Assembly: GCF_025548535.1 (NCBI RefSeq)
Contig: NZ_JAJLQW010000002.1
Location: 186,001-250,000 of the forward strand
Source of the DNA: Undibacterium sp. Jales W-56
GTDB taxonomy: Bacteria; Pseudomonadota; Gammaproteobacteria; Burkholderiales; Burkholderiaceae_D
Direction of reading: 5' to 3'
Length of the DNA stretch: 64,000 nucleotides
The notes under the pieces are model-generated. The model saw only the letters and a program-made list of their open reading frames with translations. It was not told the origin of the DNA and ran no database searches. Every line of letters starts with the position of its first letter. Within the stretch, counting starts at the first letter, position 1. Shown piece by piece: positions 36,019 through 45,243 of this stretch. A program made the position numbers and the translations under genes.

Positions 36019-37896
36019 TCAAATCTCAACCTGCGAACCGACTTCAATCACCCGATTCGTTGGCACCTGATAGTAATCCGCTGCATCGCGGGCATTACGC
36101 GACATTGCGACGAACAGCCACTCGCGCCACAACGCCATGCCGCTGCCCGGACGAGAAACAATCGTTTGACGGGCAATGAAATATGAAGTTTCCATCGGTT
36201 CGAAAATCAAACCGTGGGCTTCGCATAGTTCAAGTGCCTTCGGAATATCCGGTTCGTTTTTAAAGCCGTAGTTAACATCAATCTGAAAACAGTTATGTCC
36301 CAGATCGACGACCTTGATACGGTCGGCATAAGGCACCCATGGGATTTCCTTATTGTGCAGAGTCAGGAAGATCACGCGTTCATGCAATATTTTGTTATGC
36401 GATAAATTATGCAAGAGCGCATGCGGCACGCCATCCGCCTCACCACGCAAAAATATTGCGGTACCGTAGACCCGGATCGGTGGCGAGACGAACAGAGAAG
36501 ATAAGAAATCTTCCAGAGGAATCGCGTGCTTCTTCAAGTTCTCAAATACCAGTTCACGACCTCGCTTCCAGGTCACCATGACCGTGAACATGATGATACC
36601 CAGCACCACGGGGAACCAGCCACCGTGGAAAAACTTCAACACGTTCGCAGAGAAGAAAGCGAAATCAATCACCAGGAAAAAACCGGTCGCCATAAAACAC
36701 AGGAAGGGATTATATTTCCAGCCATAACGAATCACGAAGAACGTCAGCAAGGAAGTCACCAGCATCGTACCCGTAACAGCAATACCGTAAGCGGAGGCCA
36801 GGTTTGACGAGGAACCAAAACCCACGACGGCAGCCACCACCACGATCAATTGCAACCAGTTGACTACAGGAATATAGATCTGACCGATCTCTTTAGACGA
36901 GGTGTGAATAATCTTCATGCGCGGCAAGAATCCCAGCGAGATCGCCTGCTTTGTCATTGAGAAGGTGCCGGAAATCGTCGCCTGAGACGCAATCACCGTG
37001 GCAATCGCCGATAAGGCGACGAGAGGATAAATACTCCAGGTGCCCAGTTGCGAATAAAAAGGATTGGCGACTGCTTCTGGATTGGAGATCAACAGCGCGC
37101 CCTGCCCCAGATAATTCAAGCCCAGCGCGGGGAATACAATAATAAACCACGCCATGCGGATAGGCTTACGACCGAAATGCCCCATATCGGCGTACAAGGC
37201 TTCGGCACCAGTGAACGCCAACACAACTGCACCCAGAGCAAGGAAAGCCAGCGAGCGGTTTTCCGTCAAAAAATGGACTGCATGCCATGGATTCAAAGCA
37301 CCTAAAATAATTGGCATTTTAATGATGTTGTAAACACCCATAATCGCCAATGCGATAAACCAGACCACCATAATTGGCCCAAACCATTTGCCGATACCTG
37401 CCGAGCCTTTATGCTGTACCGAGTACAAGCCAATCAGTACCATCAAAGTAATCGGAACCACATACGGAGAAAATGCGGGTGTCGCGACCTCGAGTCCCTC
37501 AATCGCCGACAACACCGAGATCGCTGGCGTGATCACGCCATCGCCATAAAACAGCGCAGCACCAAACAGACCAAGCACGAATAATAAAAAATGCCACTTC
37601 GAAGACTTGCCGACCGACTCAAGAGCCATCGCGGTCAGCGCCATGATACCGCCCTCACCCCGGTTGTCCGCTCGCAAAATCAAGGTGACATATTTGACTG
37701 CAACGATAATGAACAAGCCCCACAGGATCAGTGAAACAATACCGAAAATATTTGCTTCCGTGAGCGGTAGACCATGTTCTTTTGAAAAAACCTCTTTCAT
37801 CGTGTAAAGAGGACTGGTGCCGATATCGCCATAGACGATGCCGATGGCAGCTAACGTTAGAGCCGTCAAGCTGCTTTTTGAGTGTTGATTAGCCAA
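36019..37896 (-). CDS. kup: Kup, low-affinity K+ transporter
   Basis: 625-residue KUP/HAK/KT transporter that takes up K+ with H+. The hallmark LAAIGIVYGDIGTSPLYTMKEVF opens the protein, followed by 12 TM segments (up to about residue 450) with GEGGIMAL, ALFYGDGVITPAISVLSAIEG and FTGAEALYADMGHFGRKPI, then a cytoplasmic C-terminal domain. AAGG precedes the ATG. Kup is usually constitutive; the inducible kdp system lies about 10 kb away on the same strand. Confidence 0.97.
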   Translation of the reverse strand: MANQHSKSSLTALTLAAIGIVYGDIGTSPLYTMKEVFSKEHGLPLTEANIFGIVSLILWGLFIIVAVKYVTLILRADNRGEGGIMALTAMALESVGKSSKWHFLLFVLGLFGAALFYGDGVITPAISVLSAIEGLEVATPAFSPYVVPITLMVLIGLYSVQHKGSAGIGKWFGPIMVVWFIALAIMGVYNIIKMPIILGALNPWHAVHFLTENRSLAFLALGAVVLAFTGAEALYADMGHFGRKPIRMAWFIIVFPALGLNYLGQGALLISNPEAVANPFYSQLGTWSIYPLVALSAIATVIASQATISGTFSMTKQAISLGFLPRMKIIHTSSKEIGQIYIPVVNWLQLIVVVAAVVGFGSSSNLASAYGIAVTGTMLVTSLLTFFVIRYGWKYNPFLCFMATGFFLVIDFAFFSANVLKFFHGGWFPVVLGIIMFTVMVTWKRGRELVFENLKKHAIPLEDFLSSLFVSPPIRVYGTAIFLRGEADGVPHALLHNLSHNKILHERVIFLTLHNKEIPWVPYADRIKVVDLGHNCFQIDVNYGFKNEPDIPKALELCEAHGLIFEPMETSYFIARQTIVSRPGSGMALWREWLFVAMSRNARDAADYYQVPTNRVIEVGSQVEI

Positions 37897-38322
37897 TTGT
37901 GTACCTTGTTATTATTGGTGCATTGCACAATAGGTGATCCCGCAGGGAATTTCAAGAGAGAAATTCAGGAATCAGCTAAGCATATGTATTTGTGCAACAA
38001 CTATCGACACTTTGCAAAGTTTTGAGGGTGGTGTCAATAAAAACAAGTGACGGATAGGTAGCGCAATACCAACTCAAAACTCAATTATTCAACAAAAAAT
38101 TGTTCCATCCAATTTTCATGAATAATAAAATCCAATAAATGTTAAATTATGTAAAAAATCATTCAATGAAAGATTTAAATCCTAGTTGATAGAAAGCAAC
38201 ATGTCATATTTCTCTTATTGCAGTCGTATTATTTTGGTTTAACATAAGTGCAACACGAGATGCCTGGCAGTTGTCAATTATAAAGCGCGCAATTCCGATT
38301 TACTCATGGTGTAACTACACTG
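37897..38322. promoter_or_regulatory. A+T-rich divergent region between kup and the signalling cluster
   Basis: 426 bp without a gene. It is markedly richer in A+T than its surroundings, especially 38030-38240. It should hold promoters for kup and for the kinase cluster, but I cannot pick one boundary with confidence. Confidence 0.45.
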
Positions 38323-39660
38323 ATGAACGATCAATTTGACGAATTCAGCTCATTATCACAGCTCCACGAAACGACGGTTTCGCATGGCAACGGAAGTTTA
38401 ACGCCTGCTACACCAACTACAACAGCCCGCCTCCAATACCTGATAGAAAATACCCCCGCAATCATTTACAGCAGCGTACCAACAGGCGATTTCAAGATGA
38501 CCTTCGTGAGTAGCAATGCGCTGCGGGTGCTTGGTTATCATCCGGAAGAAATGGTAGCCGATCCTAATTTCTGGTTTGACCATATTCATCCGGAAGACAT
38601 ACCGCAAATATTCTCCAGTATTGCAATGCTATTTACCGAGGGTAGCAGAACCTACGAATACCGCTTTAAAAGCAGTAATGACCAATACATCTGGATGCAC
38701 GACATGCTCCGTCTGATACGCGATGCCGAGGGGAATCCGATAGAAGTGGTGGGGTCGCTCACGGATATCACGCAACGCAAACAGATGGAAGAAGCCTTGC
38801 AAAAAAAAGGGGAAGAACAACAAGCTCTGATCCAAAAATTACAAGAAGCTCAAGAGCAGTTGCTGCAATCGGAAAAAATGGCCTCCGTCGGCCAACTTGC
38901 CGCTGGTATCGCGCATGAAATCAACAACCCCGTTGGCTTTGTGAATTCGAATATGGGTTCTTTACAAAATTATGTAGGAACCCTGTTTAACGTCATCGAG
39001 CAGTACGATAAATTATTTCAACATATCCCACCCGCTTCCGAATTTCATCAACGATTAGCCGCCATTAGGGAAAAGGCTGATCTGGTTTTTTTAAAAGACG
39101 ATATAGAAGATCTCGTACGGGAGTCGATGGATGGTTTAAAGCGCGTCAAGGACATTGTGCAATCCTTAAAGGATTTTTCCCATGTTGGCGAAGCGGACTG
39201 GCAAGAAGCAGATATCCATCAAGGGCTGGAAAGCACTTTAAACATCGTCAAAAATGAAATCAAATATAAAGCCAATATCGTCAAGGAATACGGAAAATTA
39301 CCGCCAGTGAAATGCCTCATTTCACAACTCAATCAAGTTTTCATGAATCTCTTTGTCAATGCATCGTATGCGATCAAAGACAGCGGTGTTATCCACGTCA
39401 GCACGGGGGTTCAAAACGATTGGGTTTGGATCAAAGTGAGCGACACCGGCTCCGGTATTTCACCCGAAAATCTAAAACATATCTTTGAGCCGTTTTTCAC
39501 CACAAAACCGATAGGCAGCGGCACCGGTTTAGGGCTTTCTTTAGCCTACGGCATTATTAAGAAGCATCGTGGAAAAATCGAAGTTGAAAGTGAATTAGGC
39601 AAAGGAACCAGTTTTACCATACGCCTACCCATACATCCTGAGAATGCACCGGAAACTTAA
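38323..39660 (+). CDS. PAS-domain sensor histidine kinase (first of two paralogues)
   Basis: 445 residues, soluble (no TM segment). A PAS_3-type domain (about 35-152: [33 protein letters not shown]), a coiled coil (about 155-185), then the kinase core with phospho-acceptor His198 in [18 protein letters not shown]. An extra helical segment of about 70 residues separates the two DHp helices, then N box [12 protein letters not shown]1 VSDTGSGI and G2 [12 protein letters not shown]. The core closely resembles that of the kinase at 43672. A 139-bp gap follows, so it may be transcribed separately from the next genes. Cognate receivers are probably the REC domains encoded downstream. Confidence 0.9.
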   Translation: MNDQFDEFSSLSQLHETTVSHGNGSLTPATPTTTARLQYLIENTPAIIYSSVPTGDFKMTFVSSNALRVLGYHPEEMVADPNFWFDHIHPEDIPQIFSSIAMLFTEGSRTYEYRFKSSNDQYIWMHDMLRLIRDAEGNPIEVVGSLTDITQRKQMEEALQKKGEEQQALIQKLQEAQEQLLQSEKMASVGQLAAGIAHEINNPVGFVNSNMGSLQNYVGTLFNVIEQYDKLFQHIPPASEFHQRLAAIREKADLVFLKDDIEDLVRESMDGLKRVKDIVQSLKDFSHVGEADWQEADIHQGLESTLNIVKNEIKYKANIVKEYGKLPPVKCLISQLNQVFMNLFVNASYAIKDSGVIHVSTGVQNDWVWIKVSDTGSGISPENLKHIFEPFFTTKPIGSGTGLGLSLAYGIIKKHRGKIEVESELGKGTSFTIRLPIHPENAPET

Positions 39661-39799
39661 CGCGAGAAATAACGTAATAAATTATCACGAGCGACCTAGA
39701 GATTATGCAGCGCCCTGGAGATGCGGTTACAAATATCACCCAACATACGCTTAACTATTTTTGGCTGAATTTTGACTCTCTTAATTCTTAAAGAACTAT

Positions 39800-42499
39800 A
39801 TGGCAAACCAAATAGATTACAACGCAAAAATAAAGGACATACTTGAATCACACAAAAGTAATGAAACCACATTACTGAAGCGATTAAGTTTTCTTGAATT
39901 TGAACAGAGAGATGCCGAGTCGCTCGCAGACTTGGGGAAAAAAATCTCTCCATATAGAGAAAAACTATTGCGTATATTGTCAGAACACATCAAGAGCGCA
40001 CCTCAATTAAACCAGTTACTTGCACCCTCTGATTATGAAGAATTAGATGAATGTCATCGTCTCTATTTTTCTCTTTTAACTGAAGGAAATTACGACAAAA
40101 CTTATTTACATAACCGACTGAATTCGGCAGTTAAACAACAAAATTTACATCTAAGCCACGAGTGGTATTTAGGTATCTACAGAAAATATTTATCCGAAGC
40201 GACATCATTAGCGTGGGAAATAAGTGAGCATGATTTTTCGCTATTTAGCAGTTATATCGAAGCATTAATCAAACTGGCCTTCTTTGATATCGGCTTGACT
40301 CTCGACGTCTACTTTTATACGGAAAAATGTAAATTAGAAGAGGCAAAAAAAGCGCAGGAACAATTACAGAAAGAATTTTTATTTCAACAAAAACACGATG
40401 AACTCACGGGGCTTCCGAACCGCAGTTTACTGAAAGATCGCACCAAACAAGCCATTTACTCAGCCGACAGAAAAGCGACTACCGTCGCTCTACTCCATTT
40501 AGGTCTGGATCACTTCAAGCTTGTGAACGATGGGGTTGGATATGGTACGGGCGATCAGCTTCTCAAAAACATTGCGGAGCGTCTTCATCAGTGCGTACAT
40601 GAAGCAGATACCGTCTCTTATTATGGCGGCGATGAATTCGTATTAATTCTAAAAGACTTTGAAAAAACAGAAAATATCATCAATGTCTGCGAAAGAATTT
40701 CTTGCGTCATCGCCGAACCCTATTTAGCGAACAACATAGAATTGCATCTCTCCTGCAGTATCGGTATTGCACTTTACCCGCAAGACAGCAGCAATGATGA
40801 TGATCTGTTTACTTTTGCTGATCTGGCGCTTAATCGCGCCAAACATCTGGGGCGCAGCAATTTCCAATTTTATTCAGCAAAAATGAATGAAATCACCAAG
40901 GACAGAGTTGAAATATCGAACGACCTTCACAAAGCGATTATCGCGGAAGAACTCTCGCTGCATTACCAACCCAAGGCAGACCTGCAAACTGGAAAAATCG
41001 TCGGTATGGAAGCGCTACTGCGCTGGGATCATCCCAACAGAGGCATGATTCCGCCCACCTACTTCATTCCTATTGCAGAAGAATCAGGCCTGATCGAAAA
41101 ACTGGGCGACTGGGTCATAAAACAGGTTTGTCGCGACATTGCCGCATGGACAAAAGATGGCGTTATTGCGCCGTGCATCGCCATCAATGTCTCTCCAAGA
41201 CAATTGCAGAATCCATTCTTCACGACCAAGTTACTCAACATCCTGAAAGACATGCAAATCGGGCACGATATGATTTCTCTGGAGGTTACAGAAAGCGTGC
41301 TGATGGATCACAGCAGCCCAGTTGGCAATACCCTGAAAGGATTCAAAGAACATGGTATTGCCTTAGCCTTAGACGATTTTGGCACCGGCTATTCAGCGCT
41401 CAGCTACCTCAAGCACTTCCCCTTCGATTACGTAAAAATAGATCAATCATTCGTTCGAGATGTAATTGAAAATACCGGAGATGCTTCCATTTCAAAAGCA
41501 GTCATTGCGATGGCGCATAGCCTGGGTATTAAAGTCATTGCGGAAGGCGTTGAGACGGAAGCGCAATGTGAATTCTTAAGCCTGAATATGTGCGATCAAA
41601 TCCAGGGGTATTTACTGTCCAGGCCCATGCCAGCAGATCAGGCCAAGGAATTTCTTCAAAGCGAAATCTGCTTGAAAAATCACCTGTTGCGTTTAGAAAA
41701 ACCGCAAAGATCATTACTATTAGTCGACGATGAACCCAATATTTTGTCATCGGTAAAACGACTTTTAAGACGCGATGGGTATCAGATATATACCGCCAAT
41801 AGCGGTCAAGAAGGACTCAAATTACTCAGCGAAAATAAAGTAGACGTCATCGTATCTGATCAAAGGATGCCAGAAATGACGGGAGTTGAGTTTTTACGGA
41901 ACGCAAAAAAACTTTACCCGGACACGATCCGTATCGTTTTATCCGGATATACCGAATTACAATCAATTACGGATGCCATCAACGAAGGAGCCATCTATAA
42001 ATTCCTGACTAAACCTTGGGAAGATGAGCAACTCAGAGAACAGATCGCAGAGGCATTTCGCCACAAAGAAATGGCCGATGAGAATCGTCGTCTCCATATC
42101 CAAATCCAGACAACTAATCAAGAGTTAGCTACCGCCAATCGTTATTTAGCAGATGTATTAAAACAAAAACAATTGCAGATTAAACGCGATGAAACAAGCT
42201 TAGAAATTGTCCGGGAAGTACTGCAATATATCCCGGTACCGCTTGTCGGCATAGACGACAATGACATGATCGCATTCATCAATCAAGCCGCCGAAGTTTT
42301 ATTGGAAAAATCACCCCCGATGCTAGGTGAGGATATACGGCTGTTATCAGAAGATTTCAGTGTCTCCCTCAAAACATATGCTGCCGGTGAAGATTTTCAA
42401 ATCTCGATAGAAGGACACGATTTCATCGTGAACTGGAAAATGATGGGAGAACGATCACAATCGAGCGGAAAATTAATTACCTTACGAATCGCGGATTAG
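39800..42499 (+). CDS. Globin-like/GGDEF/EAL/REC/PAS cyclic-di-GMP protein
   Basis: 899 residues. Order: globin-coupled-sensor-like helical domain (1-175; RLSFLEFEQRDAESLADL and HEWYLGIYRKYL), coiled coil, GGDEF (195-355), EAL (375-620), REC with Asp687 (637-755; VIVSDQRMPEM, FLTKPWED), coiled coil, and a C-terminal PAS-like domain (about 795-890). The EAL motifs look intact: GMEALLRW (Glu404), NVSPRQLQ, LEVTES, DDFGTGYSALSYLK, AEGVETEAQ, QGYLLSRP. The GGDEF signature is kept (276-280), but the usual metal Asp is Gly235 and the inhibitory RxxD is HEAD. At the proximal-heme-His position of globin sensors sits Gln113. The net activity predicted is c-di-GMP hydrolysis, controlled by phosphorylation of REC and by the N-terminal sensor. 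Confidence 0.88.
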   Translation: MANQIDYNAKIKDILESHKSNETTLLKRLSFLEFEQRDAESLADLGKKISPYREKLLRILSEHIKSAPQLNQLLAPSDYEELDECHRLYFSLLTEGNYDKTYLHNRLNSAVKQQNLHLSHEWYLGIYRKYLSEATSLAWEISEHDFSLFSSYIEALIKLAFFDIGLTLDVYFYTEKCKLEEAKKAQEQLQKEFLFQQKHDELTGLPNRSLLKDRTKQAIYSADRKATTVALLHLGLDHFKLVNDGVGYGTGDQLLKNIAERLHQCVHEADTVSYYGGDEFVLILKDFEKTENIINVCERISCVIAEPYLANNIELHLSCSIGIALYPQDSSNDDDLFTFADLALNRAKHLGRSNFQFYSAKMNEITKDRVEISNDLHKAIIAEELSLHYQPKADLQTGKIVGMEALLRWDHPNRGMIPPTYFIPIAEESGLIEKLGDWVIKQVCRDIAAWTKDGVIAPCIAINVSPRQLQNPFFTTKLLNILKDMQIGHDMISLEVTESVLMDHSSPVGNTLKGFKEHGIALALDDFGTGYSALSYLKHFPFDYVKIDQSFVRDVIENTGDASISKAVIAMAHSLGIKVIAEGVETEAQCEFLSLNMCDQIQGYLLSRPMPADQAKEFLQSEICLKNHLLRLEKPQRSLLLVDDEPNILSSVKRLLRRDGYQIYTANSGQEGLKLLSENKVDVIVSDQRMPEMTGVEFLRNAKKLYPDTIRIVLSGYTELQSITDAINEGAIYKFLTKPWEDEQLREQIAEAFRHKEMADENRRLHIQIQTTNQELATANRYLADVLKQKQLQIKRDETSLEIVREVLQYIPVPLVGIDDNDMIAFINQAAEVLLEKSPPMLGEDIRLLSEDFSVSLKTYAAGEDFQISIEGHDFIVNWKMMGERSQSSGKLITLRIAD

Positions 42500-42500
42500 T

Positions 42501-42815
42501 ATGGACGACTATATTCCGATTCAAAATGCCCTGCCCGACATGGTCATCGCCAAAGATGTTGTTGACCAAAATGAGCATGTCTTACTGCCGGAAGGTACCG
42601 TACTCACCTCCACCCATATCCAGTCCTTAATAAAACGCGGCATTACTCAAATTTGCATTCAATTGACTGAGGCAACGGCAATTGATCATAGCGCCGATTT
42701 GTTACGCCAGCGAGAACGTCTCGATCAACTATTTCATAAGACATCCCATTTCCCAATCAATTCTCTCCTCAAGAGCTATGTCATGCAATATCGTGAGGAG
42801 AAGACGAATGAGTGA
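42501..42815 (+). CDS. Stand-alone HD-GYP-associated domain protein
   Basis: A 104-residue protein that starts 1 bp after the previous stop. Residues 4-52 (IPIQNALPDMVIAKDVVD, HVLLPEGTVLTSTHIQSL) match the domain found at the C terminus of the REC/HD-GYP-like protein of this cluster (its residues 391-445). In other proteins this small domain accompanies HD-GYP modules. The rest is a charged helical tail. Function unknown; a binding or adaptor role within the cluster is inferred. It overlaps the HDOD gene by 8 bases. Confidence 0.75.
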   Translation: MDDYIPIQNALPDMVIAKDVVDQNEHVLLPEGTVLTSTHIQSLIKRGITQICIQLTEATAIDHSADLLRQRERLDQLFHKTSHFPINSLLKSYVMQYREEKTNE

Positions 42816-43659
42816 AGCAAATAAAGTATCAATGGCGGAACTTGCCGCAAAACTTCAGCAACTTCCTGCCCTATCATCCATCGTGATGGAGTTACTGCAT
42901 AGCATGGAGACAGATGATGTCGATATCGGCTCGATCGCGACAAAAATTTCACATGACCAAACTTTGACTGCCAAGGCATTGCGTCTCGCCAATTCATCGT
43001 TTTATGGCATGCAATATAAAATAAAAACTATCCAGGAAGCCATCACTTTATTAGGTTTTCGTAGCGTACAGACACTCGTTACTACCAGCGCTATTATCGG
43101 TAACTTTACAGAAAACCAATCCGCCGTTTTTAATATCACCTCGTTTTGGAGACACGCTATCGCCAGCGCAATCTGCGCCCGGGAAATAGCCCATTTTGTC
43201 AACGCAAGTCCCGATAAGGCATTTACGGCAAGTTTGTTGCACGATATCGGAAAACTGGTATTAGCCACTACTTACCGGGAACAATATGCTCAGGTTCTTG
43301 CATCGCAAAAGGAATCTAATACCTATCTGTTCTTGCTGGAAAGAAGTATGCTCGGCATTGACCATGCTGCTGTTGGCAATGCGCTGGCAGCCTATTGGCA
43401 ATTTCCGGAAGAAATACAAAAAGCCATCGCTTATCATCACGAAATTCCACCAGATAACGATAGCAAGTTAGCGATGATAGTGCATATTGCGGACGTGATT
43501 GCACATGCTCTGGATCTGACAAAAATAGAAGAGGATGATGTACCCGAAATCAATGTATTGGCATGGGAACGATTAGGATTAAGCTATGAAGCGTGCAAAA
43601 AAATATTTAATAATACCGAGACGCAGTTTGAAGAAATCTGCCAGATACTTATAGCTTGA
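42808..43659 (+). CDS. HDOD-domain protein
   Basis: 283 residues from ATG 42808, chosen because GAGGAGA lies just upstream; the frame is open further 5' inside the preceding gene. The HDOD domain runs from LAAKLQQLPALSSIVMELL through TLTAKALRLANSSFYGM and LLHDIGKLVLATTY to IAYHHEIP. The HD pair and a HH pair are kept, as in many HDOD proteins, though the domain is generally regarded as non-catalytic in signalling contexts. Its role in the cluster is unknown. Confidence 0.88.
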   Translation: MSEANKVSMAELAAKLQQLPALSSIVMELLHSMETDDVDIGSIATKISHDQTLTAKALRLANSSFYGMQYKIKTIQEAITLLGFRSVQTLVTTSAIIGNFTENQSAVFNITSFWRHAIASAICAREIAHFVNASPDKAFTASLLHDIGKLVLATTYREQYAQVLASQKESNTYLFLLERSMLGIDHAAVGNALAAYWQFPEEIQKAIAYHHEIPPDNDSKLAMIVHIADVIAHALDLTKIEEDDVPEINVLAWERLGLSYEACKKIFNNTETQFEEICQILIA

Positions 43660-43671
43660 TCCGGAGATATA

Positions 43672-45243
43672 GTGATAAATCCCCATTCCAATAAACAAAG
43701 TCAAACAAACGATGCCAGTCCAGACTCGGAAGGCAATTTAACGGTCCGGTCCAGACCAGCAAGTCTGTTGTTACAAGAAAAACCCGACGAATTAGCGTTA
43801 AATTTGATGGATTTAGACTTGTTTCAATTCTTGGATAGCAATCCGGTACCAACCTTCGTCATCAATAAAGAGCACGTTATTACCCATTGGAATAAAGCTA
43901 CGGAACGCTTGCTGGGTTACTCTGCCGGCATGATGGTTTCCACTCAAAAACAATGGCAACCGTTTTACCGCCATAAACGGCCTGTTTTGGCCGATGTCGT
44001 CATCGCAGAGCAGGTAGAAAAAAGTATCAATACCTTCTACGACAAAAAATTTAAGGCTTCAACCTTAATTAAGGGCGCTTATGAAGTCGATGATTTTTTT
44101 CCTCATCTTGGACAGAGCGGGCTCTGGCTGCATTTTACCGCTGCTCCCATCTATAATAATCGCGCTGAAGTAATTGGTGCAATCGAAACACTGGAGGACA
44201 TCACTGAACGCCACGACGCTGAAGAGGCTCTGCGTAAAGCCTATGACGATCTCGACATGCTGGTCAAAAAAAGAACAGTCCAATTGGCAGAAGCCAACCG
44301 GAAACTGGAAGCAGATCTGGAACAGCGGGCCACTATTGAGTTTGAGTTAATTCGACGGAATGGCGAATTAACCCAACTCAATATCCAGCTTTCCAAAGCG
44401 CAGGAACAATTACTGCAGTCGGAAAAATTAGCGTCGATAGGACAATTGGCCGCAGGCGTAGCGCATGAAATCAATAATCCCGTAGGATATATTTTTTCAA
44501 ATTTCAGTTCGCTAGAAAAATACATTACCGATCTGTTCGAGATATTGAGCGCCTACGAATCGGCGGAGCAGCACATCAGCACGTCCGCCGTTCGCCTGGA
44601 ACTTACAGAAATCAAAAACCGGATCGAACTGGAATTTCTGAAGGACGATATCCCGGAATTAATGGCGCAATCTAAAGAGGGAATTGCGCGCGTCCGCAAG
44701 ATTGTCCAAGACCTCAAGGACTTTTCCAGAACCGATACTAATCATGTATGGCAATGGGCTGACCTGCACAGAGGGATAGATTCAACACTGAATATCGTCA
44801 ACAATGAGATCAAATATAAAGCAGATGTGATTAAGGAATATGGAAATATCCCCGACGTTGAGTGCTTGCCAACAGAAATCAATCAGGTCATCATGAATTT
44901 GGTTGTCAATGCCAGTCATGCCATAGGTGAAGAGCGCGGTAAGATTACGGTACGAACCTTCCGTGAGCCTGAATTCGAAGATGAATTTGTGATCATCGAA
45001 GTTGAAGACAACGGATCGGGCATTCCTAAAGAAATTACCTCAAGAATTTTTGACCCGTTCTTTACGACAAAACCGATAGGCAAAGGGACTGGATTAGGCC
45101 TCTCGCTAGCTTATGGTGTGATTCAAAAACATCATGGACGAATTAGCATTAGTTCAGAAGTAGGCAAAGGTAGTTGCTTCCGTATCAGGCTACCGATTAA
45201 ACACGTTGAACCGATTAATCCAGACGAGGAAAGCGCATCGTGA
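43672..45243 (+). CDS. PAS-domain sensor histidine kinase (second paralogue)
   Basis: 523 residues from GTG 43672, supported by GGAG at 43663-43666. A PAS domain (about 50-180; [40 protein letters not shown]), a long coiled coil (185-250), His265 in [18 protein letters not shown], the same inter-helix insertion as the first kinase, and HATPase motifs [31 protein letters not shown]. Soluble. The stop overlaps the start of the next gene by 4 bases, pairing this kinase directly with the REC/HD-GYP-like regulator. Confidence 0.9.
   Translation: MINPHSNKQSQTNDASPDSEGNLTVRSRPASLLLQEKPDELALNLMDLDLFQFLDSNPVPTFVINKEHVITHWNKATERLLGYSAGMMVSTQKQWQPFYRHKRPVLADVVIAEQVEKSINTFYDKKFKASTLIKGAYEVDDFFPHLGQSGLWLHFTAAPIYNNRAEVIGAIETLEDITERHDAEEALRKAYDDLDMLVKKRTVQLAEANRKLEADLEQRATIEFELIRRNGELTQLNIQLSKAQEQLLQSEKLASIGQLAAGVAHEINNPVGYIFSNFSSLEKYITDLFEILSAYESAEQHISTSAVRLELTEIKNRIELEFLKDDIPELMAQSKEGIARVRKIVQDLKDFSRTDTNHVWQWADLHRGIDSTLNIVNNEIKYKADVIKEYGNIPDVECLPTEINQVIMNLVVNASHAIGEERGKITVRTFREPEFEDEFVIIEVEDNGSGIPKEITSRIFDPFFTTKPIGKGTGLGLSLAYGVIQKHHGRISISSEVGKGSCFRIRLPIKHVEPINPDEESAS

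Noticed and set aside
42682-42807. Longer start of the HDOD gene
   Set aside because: It would overlap most of the preceding gene; ATG 42808 has a strong ribosome-binding site and starts right before the domain.
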